In this document: positions 1 to 12,299 of the stretch, piece by piece | How the letters are laid out: each line of letters opens with the position of its first letter | Numbering within the stretch: the stretch's first letter is position 1 | Source of the DNA: Nereocystis luetkeana | Lineage: Eukaryota > Sar > Phaeophyceae > Laminariales > Laminariaceae | Length of the DNA stretch: 64,000 bases | Direction of reading: 5' to 3' | NCBI GenBank assembly: GCA_031213475.1 | Contig: JARUPZ010000010.1 | Location: 5,496,776 to 5,560,775 of the forward strand | Made by a program: the position numbers and the translations under genes | Notes under the pieces: model-generated | The model's input: the letters and a program-made list of their open reading frames with translations, nothing else | Database searches by the model: none | What the model was told of the DNA's origin: nothing

Positions 1-81
1 CAGAGCTTGCGTACGCAGTAAAATATACCGGTATAAGGAACAAACAGGAAAACAAAAAAACTGAATACTGAGTAGCATACG

Positions 82-184
82 ACAATGGCCATGCATGATA
101 TCGAGTACCCCCTCCCCCCCCCCCGCCCCCCCCCCTTCCCCATTTGCCACAGCCGCGAGGGCACCGATCGTCAACTCAGGCGCT
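82..184 (-). pseudogene. Decayed copy of the 3' end of oxidoreductase exon 768-574, with adjoining poly-C tract
   Basis: 146-184 matches 577-615 (about 30 of 38 bases), and the flanking dispersed-repeat tail plus poly-C is copied as well (82-145 versus 448-575). In the exon frame it reads APELTIGALAAVA against APDFKIGTLAAVA. The splice donor (GCAG-GTG) has become GCAAATG, so it could not splice at the same place. Confidence 0.6.
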
Positions 185-573
185 GACGTAACCAGGTTAA
201 AAATAAATAAATAACATATTAATAACAAAACAAATCGTGAACCCAGGATAGAAACAATACATGGAACAACCAGAAAAAAAAAAAAGACAAGAAGAAGAGC
301 AACTCCTCTCTCTCCTCCCCGACTCCTTCGCCATCCTCCCCCCCCCCCACCTCCCACCCTTCACACAACTCGCCAAAAACCTCGCGTTCCGCTTCTTCCC
401 GCGTGCTGCGACAAGCAAGGTCTACCAGATCGGTGAAAATCCGACGTGCTCCGTCCCGGCATTGTAGGAATGCGAGGGGTCTATAGCTACTCCACTACGG
501 CCGTGCATGACTTATGTACACCCAACGTCCTCTTCCCCCCCCCTCCCCCGTCTCCCCCCCCCGTCCTCTTCAC

Positions 574-3500
574 CTGCAACAGCCGCGAGTGTGCCGATCT
601 TAAAGTCAGGCGCGGCCTCTCGCACGTTAGCGTTGGCGCCCAGCTGGTGCCCGAAGAGGTCCCGCTCAACGATGCAGCTGACGTCCAGTTTGCGGTGGTT
701 GCGGAAAAAAGCCTCCTCCAGTTCTCCGTACAGCGCGAAGTCTTCCGCCTTTTCGTTCAGCCAGAGGACTTCCGCCGCGGAATAAAAAGAGGAAAAACAA
801 GCAAGAAAGCAACACCAGAAACGAATATTGAATCAGGAGAAATGTACACGAGGTATACATACCTGGTGGGTACCCATAGGAAAAAATAGCAAAAAATGAG
901 TGAAAAAGGAACGGTAAATATGCAAAAAAAACAAAAAACGGCGGCATGAAAAAAGGCGACCAGTACATTGGCATCGACTGCATCAACAACCGCTTTCCTG
1001 CAGTTTAAAAGGTTCAATGCATATTTCAATTTCAATTTGATACCACTACGAGTATTCATTTCTAGTTTCGTTTTCATTTTAAATCACCATTTCCAGCGTT
1101 GTCTTCCACCCCATTTTCCAGTTTTTCCTGATTTTGAGTGCCCCTGCATTTAAATGTTTACCTTGAGGCTGTTTGCTACCAGGTATGCGGTTCGGTTTCG
1201 AACTTCAGACTTGTATTTTTCGAACCCGAATATGAAAGCATCTGCTTAAGCAGTCCGAATTAGCAAAATCTGACCGTAATTTTTCGATTGGAGATCCGAC
1301 GGCCCCAAGTCTTCAGATTTTGGGCCTCTGCTTAAGTAGTCCGAATTAGCAAAATCTGATCGTATTTTTTCGATTGGAGATCCGACGGCCCAAGCCGTCA
1401 GGTTTTGGCCCAGAATCCGACGACTTGGGCTATCAGATTTTCAAAACGAAAAAAGGTATGGTCTCTAAACTCAAGATGTTATCCACGACTGCAAGCAGCA
1501 GGACGATCGAATAGTTGGATGGTGACACAGGTGTGTAGCGATGTTGCGTCGCGCCTGACGCGCGGTCGGCGCGTCTCTCAGTACTACAGTCGGCTGGCGC
1601 GGGCTGGGGCCTAGAGGTCTAGAGAAGCGCACTCGGCGCGCAACTCTCCGTGGATACGAACTCGTAGACTGCAGCAGCATCAGCAGCAGTCAGTTACATT
1701 GTGAAACACAAAATAAGAAAAAAAAAAAATGATTGACTCTAGCGCACTAGGCACGTCTCTTCGCCGCCGGACCAAAGGCAGTCAGCGTTGGCTCGGACGC
1801 TTGGGTCCTACGCGCAGTGCAGCGCACCCAGTGCGTCTTTTAGCGACGGCAGACCACAACAACAACAGCAGCAGAGTTGGTCTCGGCGGTTGCTCGAATC
1901 TTAGGACGCACAATAAATCCGATTTTCTCCGCACAGGGAGACTGTTTCGTTTTGCGAGGTTCAAAGCTAAAAGCGCGATCGCACCGAAATCTGGAAGCTC
2001 AAAAAAAAAAAAAAACAGAACAGCACAGGAAACAGCCTCACGTTTCATGTTGCCCGTTTATTTCCAATTCCAACATCAGCACGTATTTTATAACTTTTAA
2101 CCCTTTTATACCCACACTAGTTCCAATCCACTTGCACTAAAAAACGAGAGTGCAGTTCAAAAATTGTTGATTTCCAACCAATTTTTGCCTTCGCTGTCAA
2201 ATTACTCCACCAGCATTTTCCTCCCTCCCTCCCCCACCCCCGCCTTACCTGAAGCGGCGGACACCGACGAGTCCTTGGACGGGAGCAGCTCCTTGACCAT
2301 CTGTATCATGGGCACCACGCCGAGTCCCGTGGCGATCAGCACGAGGTCCGTGATGGGGGAGTAAGGACCGCCATACACCAGACCCTCTCTCCCCGGCCTC
2401 ACGGCAATCTCGTCGCCTGGTGCGCGCGCAAGGAAACGGGGAAAGGGACGGGGGGGAGAGGGAGGACCGTCCGAATACGACCAGGGCGTTGTATGGTAAG
2501 TTGGGGAAGGTGTTGGGGGAGGGATGGGCGGCGGGGGGGGGGGGGGTACTCGATACTATGCATGGCCGTAGTCGTATGGCCATAGACCCTCGCATACCTA
2601 CAATGCCGGGACGGAGTGCGTCGGGTTTTCACCGACCAGGCATACGCTGCTTGCACCAAGCGCGAAGGGGGGGGCGGGGGGGAGGTTGCTAATCGTCTGT
2701 GGTGCGGTATCATACCCCTGATACAGCTCATGTACGATGCCAGGTATATAATACTGGCTAATCTGGCATATAGAACTACATACTTAGATCACAACCCCTG
2801 AGCGTGCTCGGTTGGTGCATCCCTGGCCTCTCAGAGCTCCCACTTCCAAACCGCCTCCTTTCATTACTTGCCGGACCTTTCCAGCAGTTCGTTGTTTTCT
2901 CGGTCCTTTCTTCCTTTTTTCTTTTTTCGTTTCGTGTGCGTGCGTGTTCCCCGACCACGGCATCGCGGGAGGACCCGGCACCCTCGCGAGTGCCAGCGGG
3001 TGCTGGCGGGTACAGGGGGGGTTGCAAGGAGCGCGGTCGCCGCTTTCGTGCCTAGGCGTCGCGTGTGTCTCGAGACACGAGGGATGCATGAACGGGCTTC
3101 GTCTGGCTTCGACTTATGATTGTTGATAGAGTATGTACGAGTTTATAAAGGTCGTTCGGGAGGGCAAGAAAATATTCAAGCGGTGCTTATTTTTGCGGCC
3201 ACGCTGAAGTTGAAAGAAGGAGGTGTGCAGTTTGAATACCAACGTTATCGAGCTGGCGAATGACGGCCACGGTGAGCACCTGGCTTCACGCGGGGCGGGC
3301 GACGGGGCTGATTGTGGCAGAGAGTGATAAAAGCGTTACCCCGACCGAATCGGTAGCGAGGTGGTCGCGAGAGGGGTGGGCGGCGTACGAGGCTGAGAGA
3401 GAATGCGTTTTATTATTTTCTTCTTTTCGACCGGGTGTAAGGTGTTCCAATCAGGCAGAACAAATATTACATGAGAGGGCACGGGGATTTTTTTTGTTTT

Positions 3501-6500
3501 CCGAGTTTTCGGTTTCATTTTCATTGTTTTTGCTGCTGTGCCGTGCTGTGCTTTCGCATTCTTGGTACATACAGTACAGACATAGAGCATATCGAGAGAA
3601 GAAAATAAGTACAGACAGTAGTACCCTACCTGGGGTGTATGTACGTACGTACGACATCCGCGACGCGAAGCGTATATGTGACATCCAAGCTAACGTCGGA
3701 GCTGTTTTTTCCTGAAGCATGGCGGCGGGACTCTTGGCATTATCAAGTCGCCGTTTTGCAATTACGATCCTAGAAAACACTAAACTCAATCGTGGACCTC
3801 TGTTCGCTTCGCATAATTTCATGTACTTTTTCCCTTCCTGAGCGAGCGTAGCGGGCGGCGTAGGCCGCCCGCGGAGCGAGGGGGGGTTGCAAGGAGCGCG
3901 GTCGGCGCTTTCGTGCCTAGGCGTCGCGTGTGCCTCGAGACACGAGGGATGCATGAACGGGCTTCGTCTGGCTTCGATTTATGATCGTTGATAGAGTATG
4001 TACGAGTCATGAAGGTCGTTCGGGAGGGCAAGATAATATTCAAGCGGTGCTTATTTTTGCGGCCACGCTAAAGTTGAAAGAAGGAGGTGTGCAGTTTGAA
4101 CACCAACGTTGTCGAGCTGGCGAACGACGGCCACGGTGAGCACCGGGCTTCACGCGAGGCGGGCGACGGGGCTGATTGTGGCAGAGAGTGATAAAAGCTT
4201 TACCCGGACCGAATCGGTAGCGAGGTGGTCGCGAGAGGGGCGGGCGGCGTACGAGGCTGAGAGAGAAGCTCTTCTGTGCATTTGTTTCTTTTCTTCTTTT
4301 CGACCGGGTGTAAGGTGTTCCAACCAGGCAGAACAAATATTACGCGAGAGGGGACGGGGATTTTTTTTCCTTTCCGAGTTTTCGGTTTCATTTTCATTGT
4401 TTTTGCTGCTGTGCCGTGCTGTGCTTTCGCTTTCTTCGTACATACAGTACAGACATAGAGCATATCGAAAGAAGAAAATAAGTACAGGCAGTAGTACCCT
4501 ACCTGGGGTATGTACGTACGTACGACATCCGCGACGCGAAGCGTATATGTGGCATCCAAGCTGTTGTCGGAGCTGTTTTTTCCTGAAGCATGGCGGCGGG
4601 ACTTTTGGCATTATCAAGCCGCCGGTTTGCAATTACGACCCTTGAAATAACTAAACTCAATCGTGGACCTCTGTTCGCTTCGCATAATTTGACGTACTTT
4701 TTTCCTTCCTGAGCGAAGCGCCTTGTAATAACCTATATTAACCATTTTTACAAACAAACTTTGGTCCCATTAACTATGGTCCCCCGTCATAGGTATCGGA
4801 TATCGAACGACCATCTATTATTAGTTTAATACGACACCGACGAAAAAAGCGAAGATAAAACGATACCCGGTAGGCGTTTGATATTCGATACCCTGGTACG
4901 TATTTCGAAAGCATTCGTCATTCAATATCAGCGTGGCAAATACGGGGATGCCACGGGATGGAGGGCACAAAAACGCGTTCGACACCATGATGCACCGGTA
5001 TCAATCTTTCGATGGTTCGATTCCGTTGTAAAATTCGGCACGATAACCAACAATCAATGTAAATATCAAGCGGCAAGCAGAGTTGTCGAGGAAGCCCGAT
5101 ACGATACCGAAGTTTGATATTTCGACATAATCTAAAAAGTTCCGACTATTTCGGGATGTATCGGAAGTTTCGATTCGATAACCATCACCAATGTACCACG
5201 CGCAAAACCTAGCGTCATCCCGCTAGCGGCAATTTGTCGAGGAAGCCTGCTTAAAATCGAAATTCGAACTTTTGATAATATAAAAAATAAAATAAAAAAA
5301 TCGACACGATAAACCAACACTATTTTTTGCACTACTAACCCACGATAGCGGAGGGTTACGGTTCAGGACCGTTTCAGGAGTTACGACGACAAGCGTTTTC
5401 CCTATAAGCAGCCGCGTCATTCACAGCCCCTCCCCCATTCGTGGATTGCCATCCTTTTTGGCGGGTCCGCCTTTCCACTTGGTGGCCGTTCTTTTCCTTT
5501 GGCTGTTGGTGGTACAAAGCAATCATTTTACCGTCTGCACAACTGGGGGATTACCGTCTACACAACTGGGAGACCTTCTTTCTTCCCCCTATTACGGGGG
5601 GCCATAGCAAATAGGACCAAATGTTGATATTAATAACAGGAAAATATTTCTGGTATACCTTTTTGTGTCTACCGCAGGTCCTATTTACTCTGGTACCCCG
5701 CGATAACACGAGAAGCATGCCCCTGCCCCTCAAGAAGGGCGCTCCCTCTAGAGGAAGCCTGATATCGCGAAAGATCGACTTGTCGATTTATCGGAACTTT
5801 TTCTCGATAAATGTACGATATCCAAAACAACTTAACGAATAGCGTACTAACCTAGCGGCAACTTGTCGAGGAAGCGCGAGAACTCTCTGTCGCCGCGTGT
5901 GCTGCCAAGGCCGTCGTCGAGCTCTCCTCCCGTGCCGCGCTTGACCACGATGTCGAAGTAGCCCCGTTGCTTCCTCGAGGTTAGAGGCACGTAGTTGCCG
6001 TGCACAACCTGATAGAAAGTACGAGGGGACGCGGTAGGGGGAGGGGTAAGGCGGTTGAGCGAGGGGGGGGGGGGGGGGCGTGAAGGAGTGCACGCGCGAG
6101 CGAGGGAGAGCACCACGGAGAGGGAGACAGACAGAGACAGAGAGAGAGGGAGACAGATCAAAGAAGGAAGAGAGAGAGGGAAGAGAGGCGTTGTGCAAGC
6201 CAGAACACGCCCTTGCCAGGGATTGGACAGGCACACTATCGCTTCGGTCAGTCACCTGATTGGTCGCGTCTAGGCCGCACAGCGTTAGCTCCTGCCCGAG
6301 CTCCAGGGGGAGAACCACGTTAGGGGAGCCCTGCCGCAGAAGTTCGGAAGCGGGAGCGGAGAGGGGAAGAAGGGAGACAGAGGGGGTGTGCGTGGAAGGA
6401 GGGCGGGGGGAAGGGGAGGGGTTGGGGGATTTACTCCGACTTGAGAAACTCTGTGAGATGGTGTGGGAGTGGCACGCCGAGAAGGGGCAAGCGTTTGCGC

Positions 6501-8981
6501 AAGCCGAAAAAGGACACGACAAAGTGCGATATCACATTGTATGATATGATGTGACGAGGCAAGCCAAGGCAGGGCAGGGCAGGGCAAGGCAGGCCAAGGC
6601 AAGGCAAGGCGAGACAAACGACAAGCCAAGACAGGGGGCGAGACAAGACAGCGAAGAGCGACAACACATCCCACAGGTCGCTCCGGTCGGGCGCAGTTGC
6701 CTGCGCCATTCGAAACGATCACCAGGCAGTAACCAACCAACCAACCAATCAACCAAACAACCAAGCAAGCCACCAGCAGAGCTGGGCACCCAAGCCTCTT
6801 GTCTCTTGTGGGCTCGGTCTGGTATCTGATAGCCGACCGAATATTGCCTCGGTTAACCGGTTATTGGGGCGAAATAACCGCGACCGGAACCGAGCACGGA
6901 ACCGAGAATGGAACCGAGGCCAGAATCGAGACCGATCCGATCAGATATTCAGTCGGTTATTACACAAAAATGGCTATTTTGCGCCCCATTAGCACCCTCG
7001 TGGAGAAAAGCACTACACGGCACGTGATTTCCGAGTGCGCGTCGGTCGGCACACCGGCACATATGGCACATCATCATACAACCTTGCTACCCGCATTCCA
7101 TGATGGATGACGCACGACACACACATCACGTGAGGGGTAGCGACAAAGCGGTGTATGGCGTCGTGTCATTCGGCATGAGTCATTTGCCGTACAGCAATCA
7201 GACCACCAAGAATGCACCACCAACCCACCAAGAAACCACCAACCGATCAAACACCAACCGACCTATCGATCCACCGATAATCCACCAACAAACCATCCCA
7301 CCAGCCGGCCGGCTAATCAATCACCCAACTACACAACAAAAAATACGGATTCATGCTCGCGCCAGGAGGGTACAATGGAGGGCGCCATTTCTGCAGCTTG
7401 ACGTTACCACCGCCGCCCCCACAACCCCCTACCATGATGCAACGGATACTGGTCGACACGACACATGACCCAAAACCTCAGCCAAGCGCCGTCGGCACCA
7501 GCTATCACCACCGACGCCAACCACCAACCACCATCACCGCCTCCTTCAGCAACACCACATGTACCCACGACCAAGACCAAAAACGTCACCTCCACCTCAA
7601 TCGGGACCACCTCGACACCCTCCCCCCCCTCTTCCCACCCCTTCCCCCCCCACTACCACCTTGGTCGGACGCAGCTCACCCTTCAAGCGACTCGCCCAAC
7701 ACCTCACGGTGCTTCGCACTTGGTGCAAGCAATGTCTGCCCGGTCGGTAAAAACCCCACATGCTCCGTCCTGGCATTGTAGGGATGCGAGGGTCTACGGT
7801 CATACGACTACGGCCATGCATGAGATCGAGTGCATCTCTCCTATCGAGCACACCCGCCCGCCCGCTCTGCTACTCCCACCCCCCCCCCCACCCCCCCTCC
7901 CCCATCCCTTTCCCCTCCCCACCACCTCACCTGCAGGCCGAACCGGTACCGCAGGACGCCGCCGCCCTCCCTGTTCCTCTCCAGCAGCGTGCACACCGAC
8001 CAGTCCTCGGCCGGTAGCGGCTCCTCGTCCGGGCCGAACGCCCGCCCCCATGCCTCCGAGCGCCGCGAGGCCCACGCTCGCAAGGAGCCGGCGCAAAGGC
8101 GTGACTTATAGCGGAGATCGCCGACCACGGCTGGCAGTCGGCTGTGCTTGTAGGCTGGCTCCACCGTTTGGGTCATCGTGCTCCTGAGAAGGGCGGTGGT
8201 GGGGGGGGGGGGGGGGAGGAAGGTGTATTAATTGTCATGTATGGCCGTAGTCGTATGACTTACAGACCCTTGTATCCCTACAGTGCCGGGGGACGGGGGA
8301 GTAGGGGTTGGGCGGAGAGGTGACAGGTGGCAGAGTGCTGGGGGTGGAGGGAGAAGGGAGTGGGGTGGGGTGGATGGGCGCGCGCGCGGGGGTGTACTCG
8401 ATATCATGCATGGATGCATGATCGTAGTCGTATGACTATAAACCCTCGCATCCTTACAACGCCGGGACGGGGAGGGTAAGAGTGAGGTGGACTATGTGAG
8501 GGGGGAGGAGGGAGGAGGGTGGGAGGGAGAGAGAGAGGGAGGGAGGGAGAGAGGGAGAGGAGGGAAGGGAAAAAAAGCAGCAGGCCGACGTATACCAAGA
8601 TAAAAGCAACACAAACTGAAAAAAAATCAAAAAAACAAGAGCAGACAACCACAAAAACCGCGACCCTCAGAGCCCTCTACCCAAGGGGTCTAATGACGCT
8701 CCTCCCTCAACTAAACAATTCCTTATCGGAAAAAAAAAGAGATGCCCAACTCACCCGACGGCCCCCAGTACCAGGGGTATCCTTGCCGCCACTGCGACTA
8801 CGCCAAGAAGGGCCGCCAACACCGTGCCCCACACCACCACAGGACCGACGGGTTCCGGCATTACCGACCGGTCCAGGCTGACATCCAAGGACACGGACGA
8901 TGCCCTCGGTACCGACGCCCTCCGCTCCGTGCTGGGGGTGGTGGCGGGTGTGGTGGTGGCGCCTCGGCGTGTCTCCGCCGC
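574..8981 (-). CDS. Cytochrome-b5-reductase-like FAD/NAD(P) oxidoreductase, 3'-truncated by the window edge
   Basis: Minus-strand exons in order: 8981-8755, 8183-7931, 6330-6256, 6008-5852, 2416-2249, 768-574. All junctions are GT-AG and the phases agree throughout. The first exon encodes a Thr/Pro/Ser-rich stretch, then a membrane segment (VVVWGTVLAALLGVVAVAA). The next carries the EDWSVCTLLE and RYRFGLQ strands that open the FAD barrel. Later exons give GNYVPLTSRKQRGYFDIVVK (FAD and substrate region), FLDKLPLGDEI, the nucleotide-binding GLGVVP in LVLIATGLGVVPMIQMVKEL, and VLWLNEKAEDF. Known for the family: NAD(P)H reduces FAD and electrons pass to a haem or other acceptor. The acceptor here is unknown. 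The usual Arg of the RxYT FAD motif is replaced (G-N-Y-V). The CGPP-type C-terminal motif is not in the window, so at least one more exon lies to the left. An N-terminal exon probably lies at 13.8-15.0 kb. Confidence 0.87.
1164..2040. mobile_element. Non-autonomous TIR element C, copy 1
   Basis: It begins TGAGGCTGTTTGCTACCAGG and ends AAACAGCCTCA. Subterminal GGTTTCGAACTTCAGACTTG and its complement-like end extend the inverted repeat. Inside is a palindromic GACTTGGGC...TCAGATTTT motif copied twice near the left end. No transposase frame is visible. It fills most of the intron between exons 2416-2249 and 768-574. Confidence 0.72.
2780..4720. repeat. Dispersed repeat E: two tandem copies
   Basis: Copies at about 2790-3840 and 3880-4715 share long near-identical blocks, for example CGAGGTGGTCGCGAGAGGGG, TTCGACCGGGTGTAAGGTGT and GAAGCATGGCGGCGGGACT. 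A GC-rich palindrome at 3841-3880 joins them. No conserved frame is seen. They fill the intron between exons 6008-5852 and 2416-2249. Confidence 0.82.
4728..5706. mobile_element. MITE family A: two copies (4728-4790 half, 5591-5706)
   Basis: The inverted-repeat element has ends TTACGGGGGACCATAGTAAA and its complement, with a TAGGACC inner edge and an AT-rich centre. The first copy here is only the right half. The second is complete but diverged (CTGGTACCCCGCGATAA at its right end). Both are in the intron between exons 2416-2249 and 6008-5852. The rest of the stretch is TCGATA-rich with no gene visible. Confidence 0.7.
5068..5250 (-). pseudogene. Two decayed copies of the donor end of exon 6008-5852
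   Basis: 5211-5246 aligns with 5841-5876, including intron bases beyond the junction. On the minus strand both read GCTTCCTCGACAA.TTGCCGC. A shorter copy is at 5073-5096. The GT of the real donor is lost in both. The surrounding 4.8-5.9 kb holds further degenerate GAAGCC-GAT and TCGATA motifs, so the echo is embedded in a decayed repeat array. Confidence 0.55.
7660..7925 (+). repeat. Dispersed repeat F, 3' part with poly-C tail abutting an exon
   Basis: 7670-7857 matches the tail third of repeat F. It is followed by C-rich sequence that reaches the donor of exon 8183-7931. Other tail-only copies: 448-560 (+), 2530-2650 (-), 8215-8295 (-), 8395-8470 (-), 25975-26050 (+, partial), 31722-31800 (+), 39000-39085 (-), 41334-41470 (-), 42935-43030 (+), 45888-45990 (+), 55362-55425 (+). 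Confidence 0.75.
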
Positions 8982-9109
8982 CTGCGGGGTTGGAGGAAAC
9001 GGGAATCACGGAAACAAAAAACATGAAATGAGTGTTTGTTGTTCGATGGTGGTCGTCGTCGTGATTGTGGTGGTGGGGGGTGGGTGGGTGGATGGATGGG
9101 TGGTATTTG

Positions 9110-9118
9110 CTGTTGTCG

Positions 9119-9152
<34 letters not shown>

Positions 9153-9645
9153 CGTCGTTGTTGTTGTTGTTGTTGTTGTTGCTGTTGTTGCTGGTGGTTG
9201 GAAGTAGACGCGGTACTTTTCGTTGTTTTCGATTCCGCCGTGGTCTGGGGGCGGTTGGTTTGGTATGGTAATGTTGCTGATGGTTGGAAGTAGACGCTGT
9301 ACTTTTCGTTGTTTTCTATTCCTCTGTGGTCTGGTGCGGGTGGTTTGGTATGGTCGGACCATACCAAACCAACCACACCACACCAAAGCGGAATCGAAAA
9401 CAAGGAACAGTACCGTGTCTACTTGCGACCACCAGCGACAACAATACCGGCAAAGGTTGTTGGAAGTAGACGCGGTACGTTTCGTTGTTTTCGATTCCGC
9501 TGTCGTTTATGTGGTTGGTTTAACACCCACCACACCAGACCACAGCGGAACTGAAAACAACGAAAAGTACCGCGTTCACTTCCAACCACCACTACCACCA
9601 CCACCACCACCACCACCACCACCACCACCAACAAACACACCTAAA
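9110..9645. repeat. Nested inverted repeats bounded by (GTT)n and (CCA)n
   Basis: A unit of about 75 bases (GGAAGTAGACGCGGTACTTT, GTTGTTTTCGATTCCGC, GGTTTGGTATGG) occurs in order plus, plus, minus, plus, minus at about 9198, 9285, 9358, 9459 and 9530. The main hairpin is centred on 9356 (GGTATGGTC-G-GACCATACC). (GTT)n at 9112-9186 and (CCA)n at 9580-9630 flank it. It lies upstream of exon 8981-8755. Confidence 0.85.
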
Positions 9646-10486
9646 CCAACAACACCAAACCATGGCGGAAAAGGTCAAGATGAAAACTATTACTACTACG
9701 TCTGCTTCCAACCACAACCACAACCATCACCACCGCCATCACCACCACCACCACCAACACCGCCAACACCCACAAAAAAATGTCGACAATCTCATACGGA
9801 TCTGACGTATCCGAGGTGTGTCTAATTTACTCAGATATAGTATATCATTCTGGACGGAAATATAAGGACCGTTTAGACCTCAACATGAAGACCAGTGGGT
9901 CTTAATACTTATGCCATGAGTGGTACAACCCTGATTCTTGGTTATATAGCATTTTTTTTTTCGTGGAAAGTCTACTTACTGCACACACGGGAAAGGAAAA
10001 AAAGAGGGGGAAACTTTTGGGTATTTCGTTTCCCCCCCCCCCTTCCTTCCTTCCTTCCTTCCTTCTGTCTTGACTTCGGTTTTTAGTTGGCATCTACTCT
10101 CCTCGGGCTTCGGTGATCGAGGACGGATCGCGAGAGGCGCCCTTGCACGAACAGACCATTCTACACCTCGGACAGATCATCTACAGAATATCTACAGATC
10201 ATGATCTACATCTGACTGACGCGTGCTGCGGTAGAGGTAGCCCCTACTTTTTCCGAGAACTCCTTTTCAGCTGAGGGGCTCTACACCATTAGTAAGTCAT
10301 TAGTGGGTCACCGAAAAAACTCAACTTTGAGAAAAAGCACGACAACAAAAAAAATAGGAAAACCCGATGGATTCTCTCAATATTAGCAAAAAACGCTACC
10401 AGGTATGTTGGTATTCCTACGATATTGGGCTAAGGAGCGCGGTCGGTCAGTTATACTTTTTGTCACAGAAAGTGCCGCCGGTATCA

Positions 10487-10700
10487 GAACATGTCTCATC
10501 TTTCGAGGCAGATCTATTCCCGACCTTGTATGGTTTACTATAGGTTGTCGGGTGGGACCCCGTACGTACGTATAATCTGCATGACCCAGCGCATGTTTCC
10601 AGGGTTGGATATGTACTGTACACAGATCCTGCACAATCTCACTACGGCAGATAAGGAACTAGATCATCAATCTGTAGATAGATAGATCATGATCTCTGCG
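10487..10700 (+). repeat. Dispersed repeat G, three copies
   Basis: 10487-10690 and 12520-12728 share CTTTCGAGGCAGATC, TTGTCGGGTGGGA-like and TGTACTGTA.ACAGATCCTGC blocks, ending in TGTAGATAGA. A third, interrupted copy is at 36395-36665 in intron 9. No frame is seen. Confidence 0.72.
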
Positions 10701-11384
10701 AGGCGTGGACGATTTGAATAGAGACAATGTGACGTAACTGCAAGGGCAGGCGGGTGAAAAATAAAAAAACGTTCAAAACAAAGGCGATGCTATAACCTCT
10801 ACTCGCTCGGACCCGCCACGGCCACACCGCGGCGTCCGACATCGCCATTTGAGAAAGAAGTTCACAGCCCTCTCGGCCGAGGTATTTAATATACCACTCT
10901 CGAAGGATACGTACGGCCCGTCTTGTCTCAATACCTGTATCAATATTTTAAACGCCCCTTCTATTTCCGACCAGAGTACTACCGCTGTACGTACGTAGTG
11001 CTTAATCCTACCAGGTACATCGTGAGGGCAGTTGGGGTTCAAGGGCATGGAGTACAGGTAGGGTAAAAAGAGGGTCATGGAGGGTTCCGGGGGCAGAGCT
11101 TTGCGCTATTAGCTTCCACTGGGGAGGGGCTTCTTTCGGTCCCCTGAAGTATCGCCAACTCCCTTTCCCCGGTCCCCACCCCCGCCCCCTACCCGAATTA
11201 TATACGGGGAGTGCTCGCTATTTCCATTATTCTCGCCATCATCATCGTCAACATCGACCACCACCATCACCATCGTCAGCACCACCAGCATTGGCATCTT
11301 CAAGAACGATCATGACGGTGATGAGCACGCTTTGAGGGGGTTCGGCGGTCCCAAGTAGTAACCCCCCCCCCCCCCCCCCCTTTA

Positions 11385-11935
11385 TACGTATAGGTTGGGT
11401 TGGCGTCGGTTGGCAGCGACACTGTAAAACATGCCGCTAACTACGTGAGCTAGACAACCAGGGTACCTTTTTTTTTTTTTTTTTTTTTTTTGCGGTCGCC
11501 CACAGCTGGTTGTCGAGTTAGATCATTCGTGCGAGGTGAAGAACCTTTACTCCGCACAGGTGGGAATGATCTTATCACGTAGCGTTCAAGGCAAGGCACC
11601 CAAGAGGCAGTTACATACGTCGTAGTACTCCCATTGCTGTCTCTGGAATTGATTACACCGGAAATTAAATTAACTCATTGAAGTTGTCGTCCATATGCAA
11701 GTCCGCCTCACAAGCGGTTCTTGTAGGATGGAGCTCACCCTCAATGCGACTCGCCAGGCACCTCACGGCGCTTCGCGCTTGGTGCAAGCAATGTCTGCCT
11801 GGTCGGTGAAAACCCGACACGCTCCGTCCCGGCATTGTAGGGATGCGAGGGTCTATGGTCATACGACTACGGCCATGCATGAGATCGAGTACATCTCTCC
11901 TATCGAGTACACCCCGCCCCCCACCCCACCTCACC
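11385..11935 (+). repeat. Dispersed repeat F, long copy with poly-C-type tail
   Basis: It runs from TATAGGTTGGGTTGGCGTCG through CACAGCTGGTTGTCGAGTTA and GGAAATTAAATTAACTCATT to CGGCATTGTAGGGATGCGAG, TACGACTACGGCCATGCATG and CATCTCTCCTATCGAGTACA, then C-rich sequence. It is about 85-90 percent identical to 56757-57272 over 520 bases. It may be a retroposon or a non-autonomous DNA element; no coding frame. Confidence 0.82.
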
Positions 11936-12299
11936 CACCCCGGACATGTATGGGGGGCACTCGCTATCATCATATCTACCATCCCACCAAGATCACGATC
12001 ATCATCACACGATCGTCATCGTGATGGAGATCATCGATAGGATCACTCCAATGTGGGGGTTCTGTAGACTTAAGTAGCATCACCCTTGTCCAACCCCCGC
12101 CGCCGCTCCGCCCCGTTATAAAAACGGGACGGGGGGGGGGGGGGGTTCTCGCCACCATTTTCATCATGCACAAATACTCGTCAACAACACCAAGATGAAG
12201 ACCACAATGATCATCGTTGACGATGACGGGAATCAGTGTAGGTGGCGATGGGGCTGATGGCGATGGTGTACAATGATGACGACGATGCCATGCGATGCA

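Noticed and set aside
3260-4645. Frames of 150-180 codons in repeat E on both strands
   Set aside because: The tandem copies differ by indels that shift these frames, so coding is not conserved.
8824-9825. Poly-Val, poly-Thr and poly-Pro frames
   Set aside because: Products of (GTT)n and (CCA)n repeats.
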